Of a stretch of 64,000 nt of DNA, positions 33,801 through 42,572 are shown one piece after another. The notes below the pieces were generated by a model. It ran no database searches, had not been told where the DNA came from, and was given only the letters and a program-made list of their open reading frames with translations. Every line of letters begins with the position of its first letter. Positions within the stretch are counted from its first letter, which is position 1. The stretch spans positions 248,001 to 312,000 of the forward strand of contig JADLSH010000111.1 of the NCBI GenBank assembly GCA_016169945.1, given 5' to 3'. The stretch comes from Trachythela sp. YZ-2020. Lineage: Eukaryota > Cnidaria > Anthozoa > Malacalcyonacea > Clavulariidae. The translations under genes and the position numbers were made by a program.

Positions 33801-36800
33801 CGGATTGTGCAAACCCATCTTATGGCCACTCAGTACAAGGAACACCTTGTGTTGAAGTAATGAGATACTTGCAGACACGAAATGTGACAGTGAATGTAAT
33901 GTGTGGAACGGCGGGCGTCATGTGCGTAAATACCATCAACGGTGCTTCAAACACTTTTCGAGGCAAATCAGGCCACACAGCCAAATGGGAATCCAGTACT
34001 CGAGTACGGAGATTATATTGCAATGGACAACGCAGCAATCCATAGATTTGGAGGAAGAATTTTGGCAGAATGGTTGGATAGTTTTGGAGTAACTCTAATT
34101 TATCTACCGGTCTATTCTCCACAGCTCAATCCCGTGGAACTATTATTTAACAAATTCAAGACAATTTTACACCGCTATGACAATCGTAATGTACTGAGAT
34201 TAAATATTCATGTCGGCGTGTACAGGGCTCTTCAGGAAATTACTGTAAGTGATCTTAGAGGATTCTACAATCATGTACAATATCTAAAAAGATTGTAAAT
34301 ATAAAGCGACTAGTATTTCGCTTATGACTTTAATATCAGTTCTAATTCAGTTCGTATGCAATTTTCCTAAATGCATAGAAACATTGCCAAGTTTAATATC
34401 GTATCTGAACAAATGATGGACAGTACTGTTATGCTGCTTGTAAATGTTGTAAAATTCATAAAAGTTGCTATTAAAGGTTTTCGTAAAGTTCCTTGCCTAA
34501 CGCTTTACTTCACGAAATTCGAATCAAAGTAGTCGCTTGTTTTGATGAGTTAAAATTCGTGTCCAACTTTTCCAAAGGCAAAATCATAGTAAACTCCAAG
34601 TGCAAGAAAAACCCTTTAAAGTGCCTGCAGGGTGCCAGAGCTCAAAGCTATAAACTATTATAAACATATCATGTAGAAAATACGAATACGAAACTTTTCT
34701 GTCGAGTTTTGACACAAAAATAGAGTAGACTTCAGATGATTTTGACAGTAGAATAAAGTCATTAGACGTGCGTCAAAACAAGCGTGTAAAAATAGGGTTT
34801 TGATGTTTGGTTTTCTCAGCCTGTCAATAATATCTGAATGCATTTTAATAAATATTTTCAATTTATTTATTAACCCAGATACCTCAGTATTAAACTCAAC
34901 TTTACTATACAAAAATATCAACTGTATAATTATGAACTAAATCGCCAATACGTTTTGGCAATGCATTGACAAATGATACAAAATCATGGTTCTATAACTA
35001 TAAGTGTCAAAACGACATTCGTCGACTCCGCGCATCGTCGTTGGCATTAAAAATAATAAATATAAATATATATATTAATGTTTTATACGAGATTTATCTG
35101 TAATTTATAGTGTTACTGATCAGATGTGATGAAACTACTGTCTACTGACAGCGTTTTCCAAAACATCAAGCGGGTTTTCTTGTGAATATAACTCGTCGAC
35201 CTCTCCGCTATATATAGGCCCTGTAAGAGTTGCTTCTCCGACTCTGCTGCTCATTTGTTTAATCTCGTCTGGGACAGTTGAACTAGCGGTTTCTGTATTA
35301 GTTTGATCTGGTGGCATACTTGTAGGCTACTAGAATTAAGATGTTGAGCAGTTTAACCTTGTAAATTCGTAATTGCATGGTCCTGGGACTTTTCCGCCGC
35401 ATAGTTTTTCTATCTTTTTTTGCATCAGTATTCAACTGTATCCAATTGACGACTTCGCGGCCATTCGCACTTTTAGAAACGTTTTGCGGTTGTCGCTGTT
35501 AATTAAGTCTGAATGTATTAACTTAGAAGAAGTTATCTTCGAATTCCTAATAGTTGCTTGCAAATTTGTTAATTCATCCTTCTGTTTTCCTAGAGTTGAC
35601 CTCAGCTGTTGCAAACGGGTGGTAGTAATCAGCGTAATGCGTAACGAGTAATGGCGTAATGAGAAACAGCGTAACGGCGAAAAAAATCGTTAATAAATTT
35701 GAACTCATACATCAATATATGAGTTACGAATGACCTGGTAGTACAGAATAAACTAATTTCTGACAATTGGTTCATCTTAAAGTGTCTATGACTATATGAG
35801 ACAAAATGAGTTTTGTGGCCCAAGAGCGCTGTTGTTACTTCAACTGGTTTGAAATTATTGAAAAGACGCTCTCGCGCACCCTACTTCCGGTTTTGTGATT
35901 ATCGGTGAATAATTGTTTTAGTATAAATTCATAGGTGATTGGAAAAAAATAAAAAATACACATTTCTTCCTTACGTAGTTTGACAAAACAACATGCGGCT
36001 AAATCGAGAGTTGGCACCAGCGCCTAACTATATCACTGAAACTGATCACATTAAATCCGGACTTTATTGCCTAAGGAGTCCAAAAGTAGTAAAAATTAAA
36101 AGAAAATACTGCGTGAAAAACAATAACGTAAGCCGGTTGTATAAAGCACGTGGAACAAGCTCAAAGCTATAATATCAATGTTGCTAAAAATGCAAATTTT
36201 TCATCATTTGCCCGATTGCTCGTTCGAAAACGCTCTGCTGCGTTAAATCGAATTCTTTTCTCAGTATTTACCTCTCTGATCGCGTTATCATTCAAGAAAA
36301 CAAAATGTGGGTAAGTTTATATATGACCTCTAATTTGTCAATATATCCTCACAAGTATTTACATAATACGGAAAAAGTCGAAAATTATAGCTTTGAGTTT
36401 GTTCCACATGCTTTATACAACCAGCCTACGTTATTGTTTTTCACACAGTATTTTCTTTTAATTTTTTACTACTTTTGGACTCTTTAGGCAATAAAGTCCG
36501 GATTTAATGTGATCAGTTTCAGTGATAGTTATAGGCGCTGGTGCCAACTCTCGATTTAGCCGTATGCATGTGAAAAACGCTTTAGGTGATTACCGCGTTA
36601 TAATCACCTAAACGGCAACCAATCAGCATGGAGAATTTTCAATAATCACCTATGTAATTATACTAATTGTTTTTAAGGACTGGTTACCTCTTGACAGAGC
36701 ATGTCTTATTAAAAGTGCAGTATAGCTCTCTTTAGTCTTATTAAATATTTTACGCCGCTACGCTATTTCTGAGGTGACAGAACGGTGATAAAATATCATG

Positions 36801-39800
36801 TCAAGACAAAGTGCATACGTAAAAAAAATGCGTATATTTACAGCGTAGTGTTAAAACCGTAACTCCTATATTGATGTACGAGTTCAAACAAACTTATTAA
36901 AATAGTATAGCTTTCTTATTAACGAATTTTTTCGCCGTTACGCTGTTTCTCATTACGCCATTACGCATTACGCGGATTACTAACACCCATTTTATCACCG
37001 TTCTTACATGAAGTGGTAAATCAGAAATAAAAACGTTTTAGATGATTATCGCGTTATAATCACCTAACGGCAACCAATCAGCGTGGAGAATTTTCAATAA
37101 TCACCTATGTAATTGTACTAATTGTTTTTAAGGACTGGTTACCTCTTGACAGAGCATGTCTTATTAAAAGTGCAGCATAGCTCTATCTATGAGTTCAAAC
37201 ACACTTATTAAAATAGTATAGCTTTCTTATTAACGATTTTTTTTGCCGTTACGCTGTTTCTCATTACGCCATTACTCGTTACGCATTACGCTGATTACTA
37301 ACACCCATTGCAAACTTGATTTTAAGTCTTTAATTTCTTTTTTCTCCTCCGGGTGCCTTTTCAAATCCCCACAGAGACGAGCAGACATGCACGGTTGTTC
37401 GTTTGGACAATTTGGCCGAGTGTGGCCAGTACGCAAGTGCATGGCACTTTGAACACGCAGGACGAGTCGCACCAAGCGGCTTTGACGAAAACGATTCTTC
37501 GAGAGCTTCAATCTCTGCAGTCTTCTCGGTAATTTTCTGTTTCTGGGTTTCTACTTCTTGTTCTTTTAATTGCACAAGTTTATCTACAGGAGACAAGTAA
37601 AGTTCTTTTGGTGGGACATTGTCGTCGGGAAAGTCATAATCATGCAGTCTCACTATCACTGCTATCTTGATTCGCGACACTGTGTTTGCGAGGTTAAGTG
37701 ATCTACGGACTGGCTTTGGCGACGACTTTGGCTTTTTAACGCCTATTTTCAGTCTGTTTTCGGGACTTCTTTCTTGTGTACCCTCACATTTGCGGTTTAA
37801 ATTCGTCCCCGCTGCTGGGGACTCAAACGCAAATGCTTGCAAAGTAATATCTTTCCGTTTCTCCAATATCTTTTTTATCTGCAATTCAAAATACCCCGCG
37901 GGGACAGGTCAACTTCCATATCTCCGTCCATTACGGGAAATTGGAGAGGAGCACAAGCCTTAGCGAGATGCGGCACTTCTGTTATTATTAAGTCACTCGA
38001 AAGAATTTCTTCCTTGGATGCAAAGAAAGGCGTCGTTCGTTTCCTTGTATAGTAGTTATAATTTGAACTAAACTCTAAAGACATGGTTTTTATTTCGAGC
38101 TTCCTTCCAGTATTAAAAAAAAACAAAAAGTTAGCTGTCAAGCTGTCAAGTAAGCACTTAAATGCAATTAATTGAATTAAAAACGTTAAATCAAAACAAT
38201 AGAAAAGATGAAGTCATGTGACCATTTTGATCGACCAATTTGGTCACGTGATTTAAACGAAATATTTTTTCATGAGCCTGTGAAAGAGGTTGATATTTTT
38301 TTCGTCAATCAAACAGCACTAAGCGTTTTGTTTTTCGTTTGCTGCTGTCGGCACTTTAGTGATTTCGGTAATATATGTCAGTGAAAATTGAGAAATCGCG
38401 CCGTGTTGTAGAATCGCGTTCAGTCTGTCTGGACCTTTACCATTGCTCCAACTTACCCAATACAAGCACCAGAATTTATGATCCCATTTGTAGACGACTT
38501 ACGCGCTGTCTCGAGTTTCTTTCCTAATAAACTCGCCATCGCACCAGGGAAAGCGCCGTGAAAGAACCCCATCAAAAACCTCAGAAATAAATACATCGTT
38601 GAAGTTGACACTGCAAAATTTGACGAACGAATCACAAGGTGTACAGGCAAAATGTTAATTATATCCAGGAAGTGCAGCAAGTCCAGACAGTGTCCAGTGT
38701 CGCCGATGTCGCCGCCGCCATCCAGCAACCACAAGAAATCTCTGCACCTCGCACCCAGAAAGAATGCAGAAGAAATTAACCAACCCCTGTACATACATGT
38801 GTTTAGCGCTGTTCATACTGAAGTGTTGAAAATTTTTTTAATAATTTTTAATTGTACCAGGTGTGGGCAAAAAAAAAAAATAGTTGCCCTTTTGTTTGCC
38901 TTTTTTGTGGTGTGAACAGGATACCTCTAAATGTTATAAATATGCCCCTTGGCCACCCCCTTATGTTTCCTTTTATATAACCACAAATTTGTATGTCAGT
39001 ATTAACAGGGTTATTCAAACCCCGGTTCATATGAACAACTCTGTCCCAGGTTGCCTGGCTGCCTCAGCTTGGTGTATACTGGGTAGCTTTACAGCTTTTT
39101 TTGGGGTTTTTTTTGCTTAAGCCAAATACAAAGCTACATGTGCCCATCAGACATTTGCTGTTTGCCACAAAATATTTGATTTTAAAATTTGATTAAAAAA
39201 TCAAGTGAAGGCCATTGCCCAAGTGATGCCCGAGTATTGCAGCCACACCTGCACAATTTTGTTTTACATTTGTCTGCAGTGCACTACAGGATTAACCCTC
39301 ATGCTTTGCAAATGTGCCCCTACTTCCCTATTTTACTCTGTCTAACATCTGTCTAACACCAGACATTTTAATGGTACCACTAGGATAGTTAATGTGTTGT
39401 ATATATTTATGCCAACATACGCCAGTTGTTAATTTTGCAACATTACAAGTTTAAACACACACTTGACAAAAAGTTCAGGCAGGATTGCAAAAAGTGCAGG
39501 CAGGATTTTTTACTTGCACACCCATTTTCTGCTTGCAAAAAAATTGCCCTGTCAAAAAATGTCAGCTTTCACTGACATTTGGTACCCTACAGGCCAGTAT
39601 GGAAAGAAAGAGCTGGAACCTTCACATGTTTGGTGCACAAGTGTGTTGGCTGGCACAACAATCAGCGCACAAAAATATTAAAAGTGCCAGAAGTTGTTAC
39701 TAGGCGCACAAAAACTGGCTTAAACATTGTGTAATACTTGGCGCACACGAAAAGGATGCATGAAAAGAACTGCATGCCTACAGGAGGACATTTGATTAAA

Positions 39801-40386
39801 GATTTACATGAAAAATAAAATGGCCAACACATGCCCGAGTAGCCCCCCTCCCCCTCCTCGATTGCAGTGAAAAAGGATTTCTGCTTGCCTAGCTCAAGCA
39901 TGATCCAGAATTCTATATCTTACTTCAATGCGATTTATTATTTGTATATATCACTATATCTCTACCAAATAATTTGGCAACCTATAGACCACTTGCCTTG
40001 TTTACGTTTTTCTAGCAGGCAAAAGTATTTTATAGCTCCCAGGAGAATTTCGTTTGTGATATGCATTGTTGAATCACAATGGAGAACACAATCTTTAGTA
40101 TAATCGGAATTTGCCTGCCAGAAAAATGTAAACAAGGCAAGTGGTCTATTCAAATGATTAAATCCAAAATTCATTCATTCAAGAATCAGGAACACAAATA
40201 CTGCACCTGAACTTCTTTATCCCACTTAAATTCCTTCGCCAACGCCACCATAGTGACTGGACCAACCGTTCTCGACATGAACAACAACATTAGACCAAAA
40301 AACAGCGCTAAAGTCCAAGACTTTCGCTCCCTCGATGACCAAAATTCGACATTGCCAGATTTCTCAGGCCCTATATTTCGCGCCAT
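18871..40386 (-). CDS. SLC17A9: SLC17A9-like (vesicular nucleotide transporter family), eight exons
   Basis: Exons in gene order are 40207-40386, 38457-38786, 29045-29272, 28802-28898, 28206-28293, 27402-27436, 20099-20300 and 18871-19010, about 432 residues, the family's usual size. It is a major-facilitator organic-anion transporter. SLC17A9 relatives load nucleotides into vesicles or act in lysosomes. Supporting segments are WTLALFFGLMLLFMSRTVGP (first membrane helix with its conserved Arg), AAGSLLLDNVDWGSVFY, TWLPSYFHDTFPQSKGW, FNVIPW, VRKFFN, MAPEYAGSVAGFSNT and a last exon ending GSAKKIQ before TGA. Intron phases agree at every junction except around exon 2, whose length is one base out of register and whose first half switches frames several times. 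Introns of 7.1 and 9.2 kb are filled with transposons. Confidence 0.85.
19396..19593 (-). mobile_element. tRNA-derived SINE, copy 1
   Basis: The tRNA-like head (19521-19593) has an A box TAGCTCAGTTG and a B box GGTTCGATTCC. It is followed by a tail through tgcatttttcgtagctg and aggtctaataaatg to a 3' end gatgccaccaaaatc. The anticodon loop lacks the invariant U33 and the acceptor stem does not close, so this is not a functional tRNA. It has the same head and tail as the copy at 19813-19977. Confidence 0.75.
19645..19760 (+). mobile_element. SINE tail fragment (same family)
   Basis: Only the tail region is present, from tttttcgtagctgttcc to gatgccaccaaaatct. It complements the tail of copy 1, so 19396-19760 can fold into a long hairpin with the tRNA-like head in the loop. 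Confidence 0.65.
19813..19977 (+). mobile_element. tRNA-derived SINE, copy 2
   Basis: The head (19813-19885) has TAGCTCAGTTGG and GGTTCGGTTCC (B box with one change). It continues with cgtagcagttcctgattagg and ends near aaaacctttcaa, so it lacks the last part of the tail. A still more decayed piece of the same tail (gatggaaatttcgagcgaaa) lies at about 20400-20445. Confidence 0.75.
20484..21129. mobile_element. Nonautonomous DNA element with CGGCGGCA palindromes
   Basis: Termini are CAGTCCTCGCAATTTT and its complement, flanked by CATTAA on both sides (20478-20483 and 21130-21135). Near each end the palindromic word CGGCGGCAATTTTTTGCCGC occurs, with extra single CGGCGGCA or TGCCGCCGA copies: eight or more half-sites in all. 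The middle 400 bases are ordinary AT-rich DNA without coding capacity. The superfamily is undetermined. Confidence 0.75.
21216..21466 (+). repeat. 5' LTR of BEL/Pao element 1
   Basis: A 251-base direct repeat starts TGTGTCGAATTCGGAC and ends CAAATCCCGACA. It matches 27005-27254 with about eight substitutions and one single-base gap. It is followed by a primer-binding-like TGGTGACCCCG at 21470. Flanking GCAA (21212-21215) is repeated after the 3' LTR. Confidence 0.9.
21470..21480 (+). other. Putative primer-binding site
   Basis: TGGTGACCCCG begins three bases after the 5' LTR. TGG would pair with a tRNA CCA end. The tRNA was not identified. Confidence 0.5.
21592..23241 (+). pseudogene. Gag-protease region of BEL/Pao element 1
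   Basis: It starts at MSTLEELEKQ and passes through a charged coiled-coil-like segment (about 21803-22084). A gag domain follows with SIISLPLVKGTH. Two CCHC-type zinc knuckles come next (CFNCTGIKHRASDC and CLKCNARHHTSIC, about 22790-22890). The aspartic protease has the active-site motif LLDTGAGSSYIS (about 22980). Breaks: a frameshift near 21640, stops near 21805 and 22085, a frame change near 22210, and stops near 22570 and 23240. In the intact family this is a single gag-pol polyprotein. Confidence 0.8.
23247..26778 (+). pseudogene. Pol region of BEL/Pao element 1
   Basis: Pieces in order are: LGWTIMSAGEEADF downstream of protease (23247-23540); start of reverse transcriptase ending near 23790; an insertion; reverse transcriptase with VYDASAKA and GDIKQAFLQV (25165-25443); RNase H with WLDSTVALYWIK and HNPADLGGRG (25542-26048); integrase zinc-binding segment with CYGCKKFQ and core start VLGVDYAGP (26203-26440); and the C-terminal chromatin/DNA-binding segment with GDVVLIQNQ (26459-26716). 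The reverse transcriptase catalytic YVDD area and most of the integrase core are missing, so the copy cannot move by itself. Confidence 0.8.
23791..25161. other. ~1.4 kb insertion inside the reverse transcriptase
   Basis: Coding sequence on the left breaks off after cggtctacaact and resumes at about 25162. The intervening DNA is AT-rich, has no recognisable coding content, and holds a 27-base tandem duplication (ttatatcacagaaaatcaga, near 24786-24840). No terminal repeats or target duplication were found, so its origin is unknown. Confidence 0.5.
27005..27254 (+). repeat. 3' LTR of BEL/Pao element 1
   Basis: This 250-base repeat starts TGTGTGGAATTCGGAC and ends CAAATCCCGACA, followed by the GCAA duplication (27255-27258). 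About 96% identity to the 5' LTR indicates a fairly recent but not new insertion. Confidence 0.9.
27639..27980 (-). mobile_element. LINE 3' end (CR1/L2-like) fragment
   Basis: On the minus strand, a frame ending at 27848 reads RFISSKVWETIPYHIKKS and SIFKKRYSQFLINSQT before TAA. This is the typical extreme C-terminus of a non-LTR reverse transcriptase ORF. The 3' UTR runs to a terminal GATTCTGATTCTGATT repeat (27639-27655), which is the kind of short tandem tail found in CR1/L2-type LINEs. The upstream part is truncated. It lies in the fifth intron of the SLC17A9-like gene, in the same orientation as that gene. Confidence 0.65.
28351..28650. repeat. Degenerate CCTAAAC/TAACCT low-complexity repeat
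   Basis: About 300 bases are composed mostly of variants of taaacctaatc and aaccttaac words with a 10-12-base rhythm, on the C-rich strand. It resembles decayed telomere-like or minisatellite DNA within the fourth intron of the transporter gene. No exact hexamer array is present. Confidence 0.6.
28704..28776 (+). pseudogene. tRNA-like pseudogene or SINE head
   Basis: It has A box TAGCTCAGTTGG, then GGACTGTAAACTAAAGGTC in the anticodon region and a degenerate B box GGATTCCATTCC. GACTGTAAAC resembles tRNA-Tyr (GTA). The anticodon and acceptor stems do not pair, so it is not expected to be functional. It lies 25 bases from exon 4 of the transporter gene, on the opposite strand. Confidence 0.5.
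29455..29560. repeat. G-run bearing dispersed-repeat fragment
   Basis: Repeated gggcttata words (taagccctgggcttatatt, catgggcttatacacg, gagcttatattc) precede a run of 14 G (29535-29548). The sequence looks like the end of a MITE or an expanded G tract; its boundaries are uncertain. Confidence 0.4.
29729..31427. mobile_element. TTAA-flanked element 1 with ~270-base inverted ends
   Basis: Both ends are TTAA followed by AGTGCACCTCACCCCAAAA, facing inward. The inverted similarity runs on for about 270 bases (ctttatcaaatcttggcatc, then ccatcgaaag-like and acgtcac segments). TTAA duplications fit piggyBac-type integration, but no transposase is present. The interior holds a ~135-base direct repeat (about 29999-30135 and 30627-30763, atcagacctacaagcacgaa). 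It lies in the second intron of the SLC17A9-like gene. Confidence 0.75.
31424..32078. mobile_element. TTAA-flanked element 2, sharing a junction with element 1
   Basis: The left end TTAAGTACACTTACCCCC and right end TTAAGTACACTTTATACC (read inward) continue into about 160 bases of inverted similarity (ccaatggacgattttcgcc, catgttttg, ttgctgtttgtcatcga). The left TTAA (31424-31427) is also the right TTAA of element 1. No coding capacity is visible. Confidence 0.75.
32766..32838. repeat. Short perfect inverted repeat
   Basis: The 13-base arms aagtccgtctctc and gagagacggactt enclose about 47 bases. They lie in a minus-strand open frame (32617-32934) of unrecognised content, in a stretch of slightly higher GC. 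Confidence 0.4.
33186..34298 (+). pseudogene. DDE transposase (IS630/Tc1/mariner superfamily), frameshifted
   Basis: The N-terminal part has a helix-turn-helix-like start with RGKAIGKDLRSLIVDTILSE. The catalytic core shows FDETGDKFSD (first Asp), YIAMDNAAIH (second Asp) and VYSPQLNPVE (Glu), with 36 residues between the second Asp and the Glu. Classical Tc1 has 34. Breaks: frame change near 33385, stop near 33434, frame change near 33945. The C-terminus (VSDLRGFYNHVQYLKRL) is intact before the TAA. It would bind the element's ends and catalyse cut-and-paste movement if whole. Confidence 0.8.
35135..35317 (-). CDS. Small acidic ORF in the 5.3 kb element
   Basis: Sixty codons, starting MPPDQTNTETASS and ending VLENAVSRQ before the stop, polar and acidic. 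It lies downstream of the coiled-coil gene on the same strand and could be its last exon, or a separate short frame. No motif is recognised. Confidence 0.3.
   Translation of the reverse strand: MPPDQTNTETASSTVPDEIKQMSSRVGEATLTGPIYSGEVDELYSQENPLDVLENAVSRQ
35995..36563. repeat. Doubly nested foldback repeat
   Basis: About 175-base arms match in inverted orientation, from ggctaaatcgagagttggca on the left to its complement ending at about 36563. They include aaatccggactttattgcc and caataacgtaagccgg. Weaker inverted similarity continues outward (aatcacctatg). The loop is about 215 bases, AT-rich and noncoding. Confidence 0.7.
36573..36730. repeat. Direct repeat, copy 1
   Basis: About 155 bases (ttataatcacctaaacggca to gtgcagtatagctct) recur at 37028-37194 with few differences. 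The two copies bracket about 300 bases in the nested element. Confidence 0.75.
37028..37194. repeat. Direct repeat, copy 2
   Basis: This matches 36573-36730 (acggcaaccaatcagc, ttttaaggactggttacc). The duplication most likely arose within the nested element, since both copies lie between its ends. Confidence 0.75.
38457..38786 (-). CDS. SLC17A9: Exon 2 of the SLC17A9-like gene, with apparent frameshifts
   Basis: The second half reads cleanly (FLRFLMGFFHGAFPGAMASL, then NSGACIG before donor gtaagt). In the first half, recognisable family pieces fall in different frames: LISSAFFLG, then GAEISCG, GGDIG, and WTLSGLAALPG. Net length is 330 bases, while the phases of exons 1 and 3 require one more or two fewer modulo three. 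This means small insertions or deletions, or sequencing error, within about 38640-38786. Confidence 0.7.
38787..40206 (-). other. Intron 1 of the SLC17A9-like gene
   Basis: This holds an A-rich tract at about 38870-38880, a run of short repeated words (aaaaagttcaggcaggatt and aaaaagtgcaggcaggattt near 39470-39510), and a 166-base foldback element at 39984-40149. No coding sequence is supported. Confidence 0.5.
39984..40149. repeat. 166-base foldback element (MITE)
   Basis: Inverted ends ATAGACCACTTGCCTTGTTT match almost without error and continue through tttttctagcaggcaaa with one or two mismatches. The centre contains gatatgcattgttgaatcac. TA is next to the left end, so a TA-type insertion is possible but not proved. 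Confidence 0.65.
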
Positions 40387-42572
40387 TTCGGCATTTAGGT
40401 TATCTTTTACCGAATTTAATGTCTTGGGATCTTTTCGTTCGCATATCTGTATGGTTGTTTTGGTTGTGTGCGAAATAATTGCCCATAAGTTTAAAAGAAT
40501 AAAGCCTTTTTGTGAATTTTTCTAAGACATGTTTGATTTGTGACACGTTGTTCCATGAATGATGAGTCTTCAAAGAGCAAGGTTAGCGGTAACCTTTCGT
40601 GAGGTGGTAGATACTTTATGAACAGGTGGGAATTTCGTTTGAGCATGCGTTGGATTTCGCGCGGTTGTTAGAAATGAGACCTGGGGCGAGTAAACTCGAC
40701 TATTGAATTTCCGAGCGAAATTATTTAATTGAATGATTGACTGAGAGTGCAAGCAAATGAATAATAACTTTTAAAAATTTTAAAATTGCGTAAAGAAACC
40801 TCTTTATACGTATCGGAAAAGATCGGAGACTCTCGGAATTCGACGGAAAATCCCAGAAAATCACCAAAATTCGTACTAGCGCGAATTTTGATGTAAATAA
40901 ATTCTTCCCCAATATAATGTATATGCTATTAGGGGTATTTTAAATCGTATTTGGTTTTGAGGCTCTCGACAAAATTTTGAAATATTATATTTCTTTATCA
41001 TTTTACTGTGCTGATTTTCACACCTTGAATTACTATTTACTATATTAGAGAAAAAGGGTAAAATATTCATATGATTTCAAAACTGCCCATTTTTCTGGAA
41101 TCAATGGGCTTTAATCTCTCAACCGAATCGCTTTAGCAAGCAAGAGTAATATAAACATAGAATTTCTGGCAGCATTTTCAAAGGTACTTTTGTGAACAAT
41201 TTCAGATCACATAAATAGTGTCGCCGTTTTTGGTATCAGCGCGAATTTTTATATCTAAATTACTTTGATTAAGGGATTAAGACAGCTTCAGACTACCGTT
41301 TAAGGATAGTCTCGTTTTGAGGCTCTCGACTAGATTTTTTGCAATCTTAATTTGAAAATTTGGCATTTTCCTAATTTTTGAAAAATGCCGATTTTGGCCG
41401 TACGAAATCTCACAGGTTTTGATGAGAAAACTATTATAGCAATTTTTGTATAGAAACATACGTTGAAAAATGAAATTCTTTAGTACTGAAATTCTTTAGT
41501 ACTGATACATCCACTGTTTTCTGGCCAAAAAAAACACACAAAAACTTGTTTTTGTTCATTTTAACAATTTTGTAACAAAAATTTCGCGTGCGCCCGCAAT
41601 TTGTTGACCAGCGCTGGCTAAATTCCCACCCGTTTACTTTATGTAATACCAAAGTTGTCGTGCGAAATTATTATCTATTTTTTTCAATAATTAAGCCCCC
41701 GAAAACACCACCCCCTCGGAGGGCTTATTTATTTCAGCCATGTTTGTGATCGAGGCTTAATATAGAGTGGGGGATTGGTAAGCCAAATGATTGCCTATTA
41801 TTTAGAAATATTGACGAAGAAAAAACCCATACTGTATAACTACACAATTGCAGGGCCTTTTTTAAGAAATCGTTAGTGGGGGGGCAATAATCGAAAAGGG
41901 GACCTAACAAGTGGATGGCCGTCAACGTTTGTCAATAAATATTATTGGTTTTGTCGTCGACGGGGGGGGGGGACTAAAAAATTTTTCCCGGACTATACAA
42001 CATATTCCTATTTTTTATCTAAAATATGTAAACCGATCCCTGTTTTGGTTGTGATAATACCGTAATTTTCCTCAAAATTATAGTTTGCTTTTGGCACACA
42101 AGGGACCTTCACTAAACAGTTGACTGGGGGCACTGGGGCAAAAGTTGACTGGGGGCAAACATCCCCAGTGCAAAAGGCCCTGCACAATTGGAGAAAAATG
42201 TAGCCGATTGCAAGTTGAAAAGCTAACTGACCTGTTTTAGTGCATGTGGCGAGCAAATTTATGCGAAGCATGTTTACAACTTGTCATCTTCTCAACGCGT
42301 TTTCTTCGCCACTAAAGCACGGATCTTCTTGAAATTTCGTCCACTTGTAGTGAGAAACTCCCTTGTAATTTTCCATAGGAAAAAAGGTATCGATGCATGC
42401 AAAATGTTGTTAAAAATCCGCCATTTCCTCTCCCGAACGAAATCACTCGCTCATGTGGCGGCCATTTCGTTCGAAAGCAAACTAGCAGGAAATTTTAGTA
42501 TTTCAACCTTTACTTTATGAATAAATAAAATAGTCTATTTGTGGTGAAATTAAATGACCATTAAAATTAATG
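40387..42572. other. Upstream region of the SLC17A9-like gene
   Basis: No coding sequence is supported. The part next to 40386 should contain the transporter promoter and 5' UTR; no core element was fixed. Two diverged copies of a ~150-base stretch share gcgcgaattttga-like and ttttgaggctctcgac words (about 40875-41000 and 41235-41350). G/C-run repeat scraps occur at about 41690-42160 (gtgggggggcaata, tcgacggggggggggga). Confidence 0.45.

Larger units (their letters stand above)
35617..37307. mobile_element. Nested long-TIR element inside the second gene
   Basis: The ends read GGGTGGTAGTAATCAGCG on the left and TGGGTGTTAGTAATCAGCG inward from the right. Inverted similarity is about 100 bases (taatgcgtaac, taatggcgtaatgagaaaca). 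It is flanked by TTGCAAAC on both sides (35609-35616 and 37308-37315), an 8-base duplication. It contains a further foldback (35995-36563) and a pair of ~155-base direct repeats, and has no coding capacity. The long inverted ends suggest a Mutator- or hAT-related nonautonomous element. Confidence 0.75.
35432..38084 (-). pseudogene. Second gene of the 5.3 kb element: coiled-coil, Cys/His-bearing protein
   Basis: It starts at MSLEFSSNYNYY (38084) and runs through LSSDLIITEVPHLAKACAPL. After a frame change near 37880 it reads VIVRLHDYDFPDDNVPPKE, a Gln/Glu-rich coiled coil (VQLKEQEVETQKQKITEK) and a possible zinc-binding stretch (CSKCHALAYWPHSAKLSK, then LCGDLKRHPEEKKEIKDL). It is then cut by the nested element at 35617-37307 and resumes as QLRSTLGKQKDELTNLQATI. 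It converges on the transposase and starts 120 bases inside the right inverted repeat. No family was recognised. An accessory DNA-binding, regulatory or captured host protein is possible. Confidence 0.55.
33078..38368. mobile_element. 5.3 kb long-TIR element of the IS630/Tc1/mariner group
   Basis: Ends begin CCGAAATCACTAAAGTGCCG on both sides, facing inward, with TA immediately outside each (33076-33077 and 38369-38370). Inverted similarity extends about 130-160 bases (to about 33210 and from about 38206). Inside are a decayed DD36E-type transposase on the plus strand near the left end and a separate coiled-coil gene on the minus strand starting near the right end. The latter is interrupted by a nested 1.7 kb element. 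It lies in the second intron of the SLC17A9-like gene. Confidence 0.8.
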
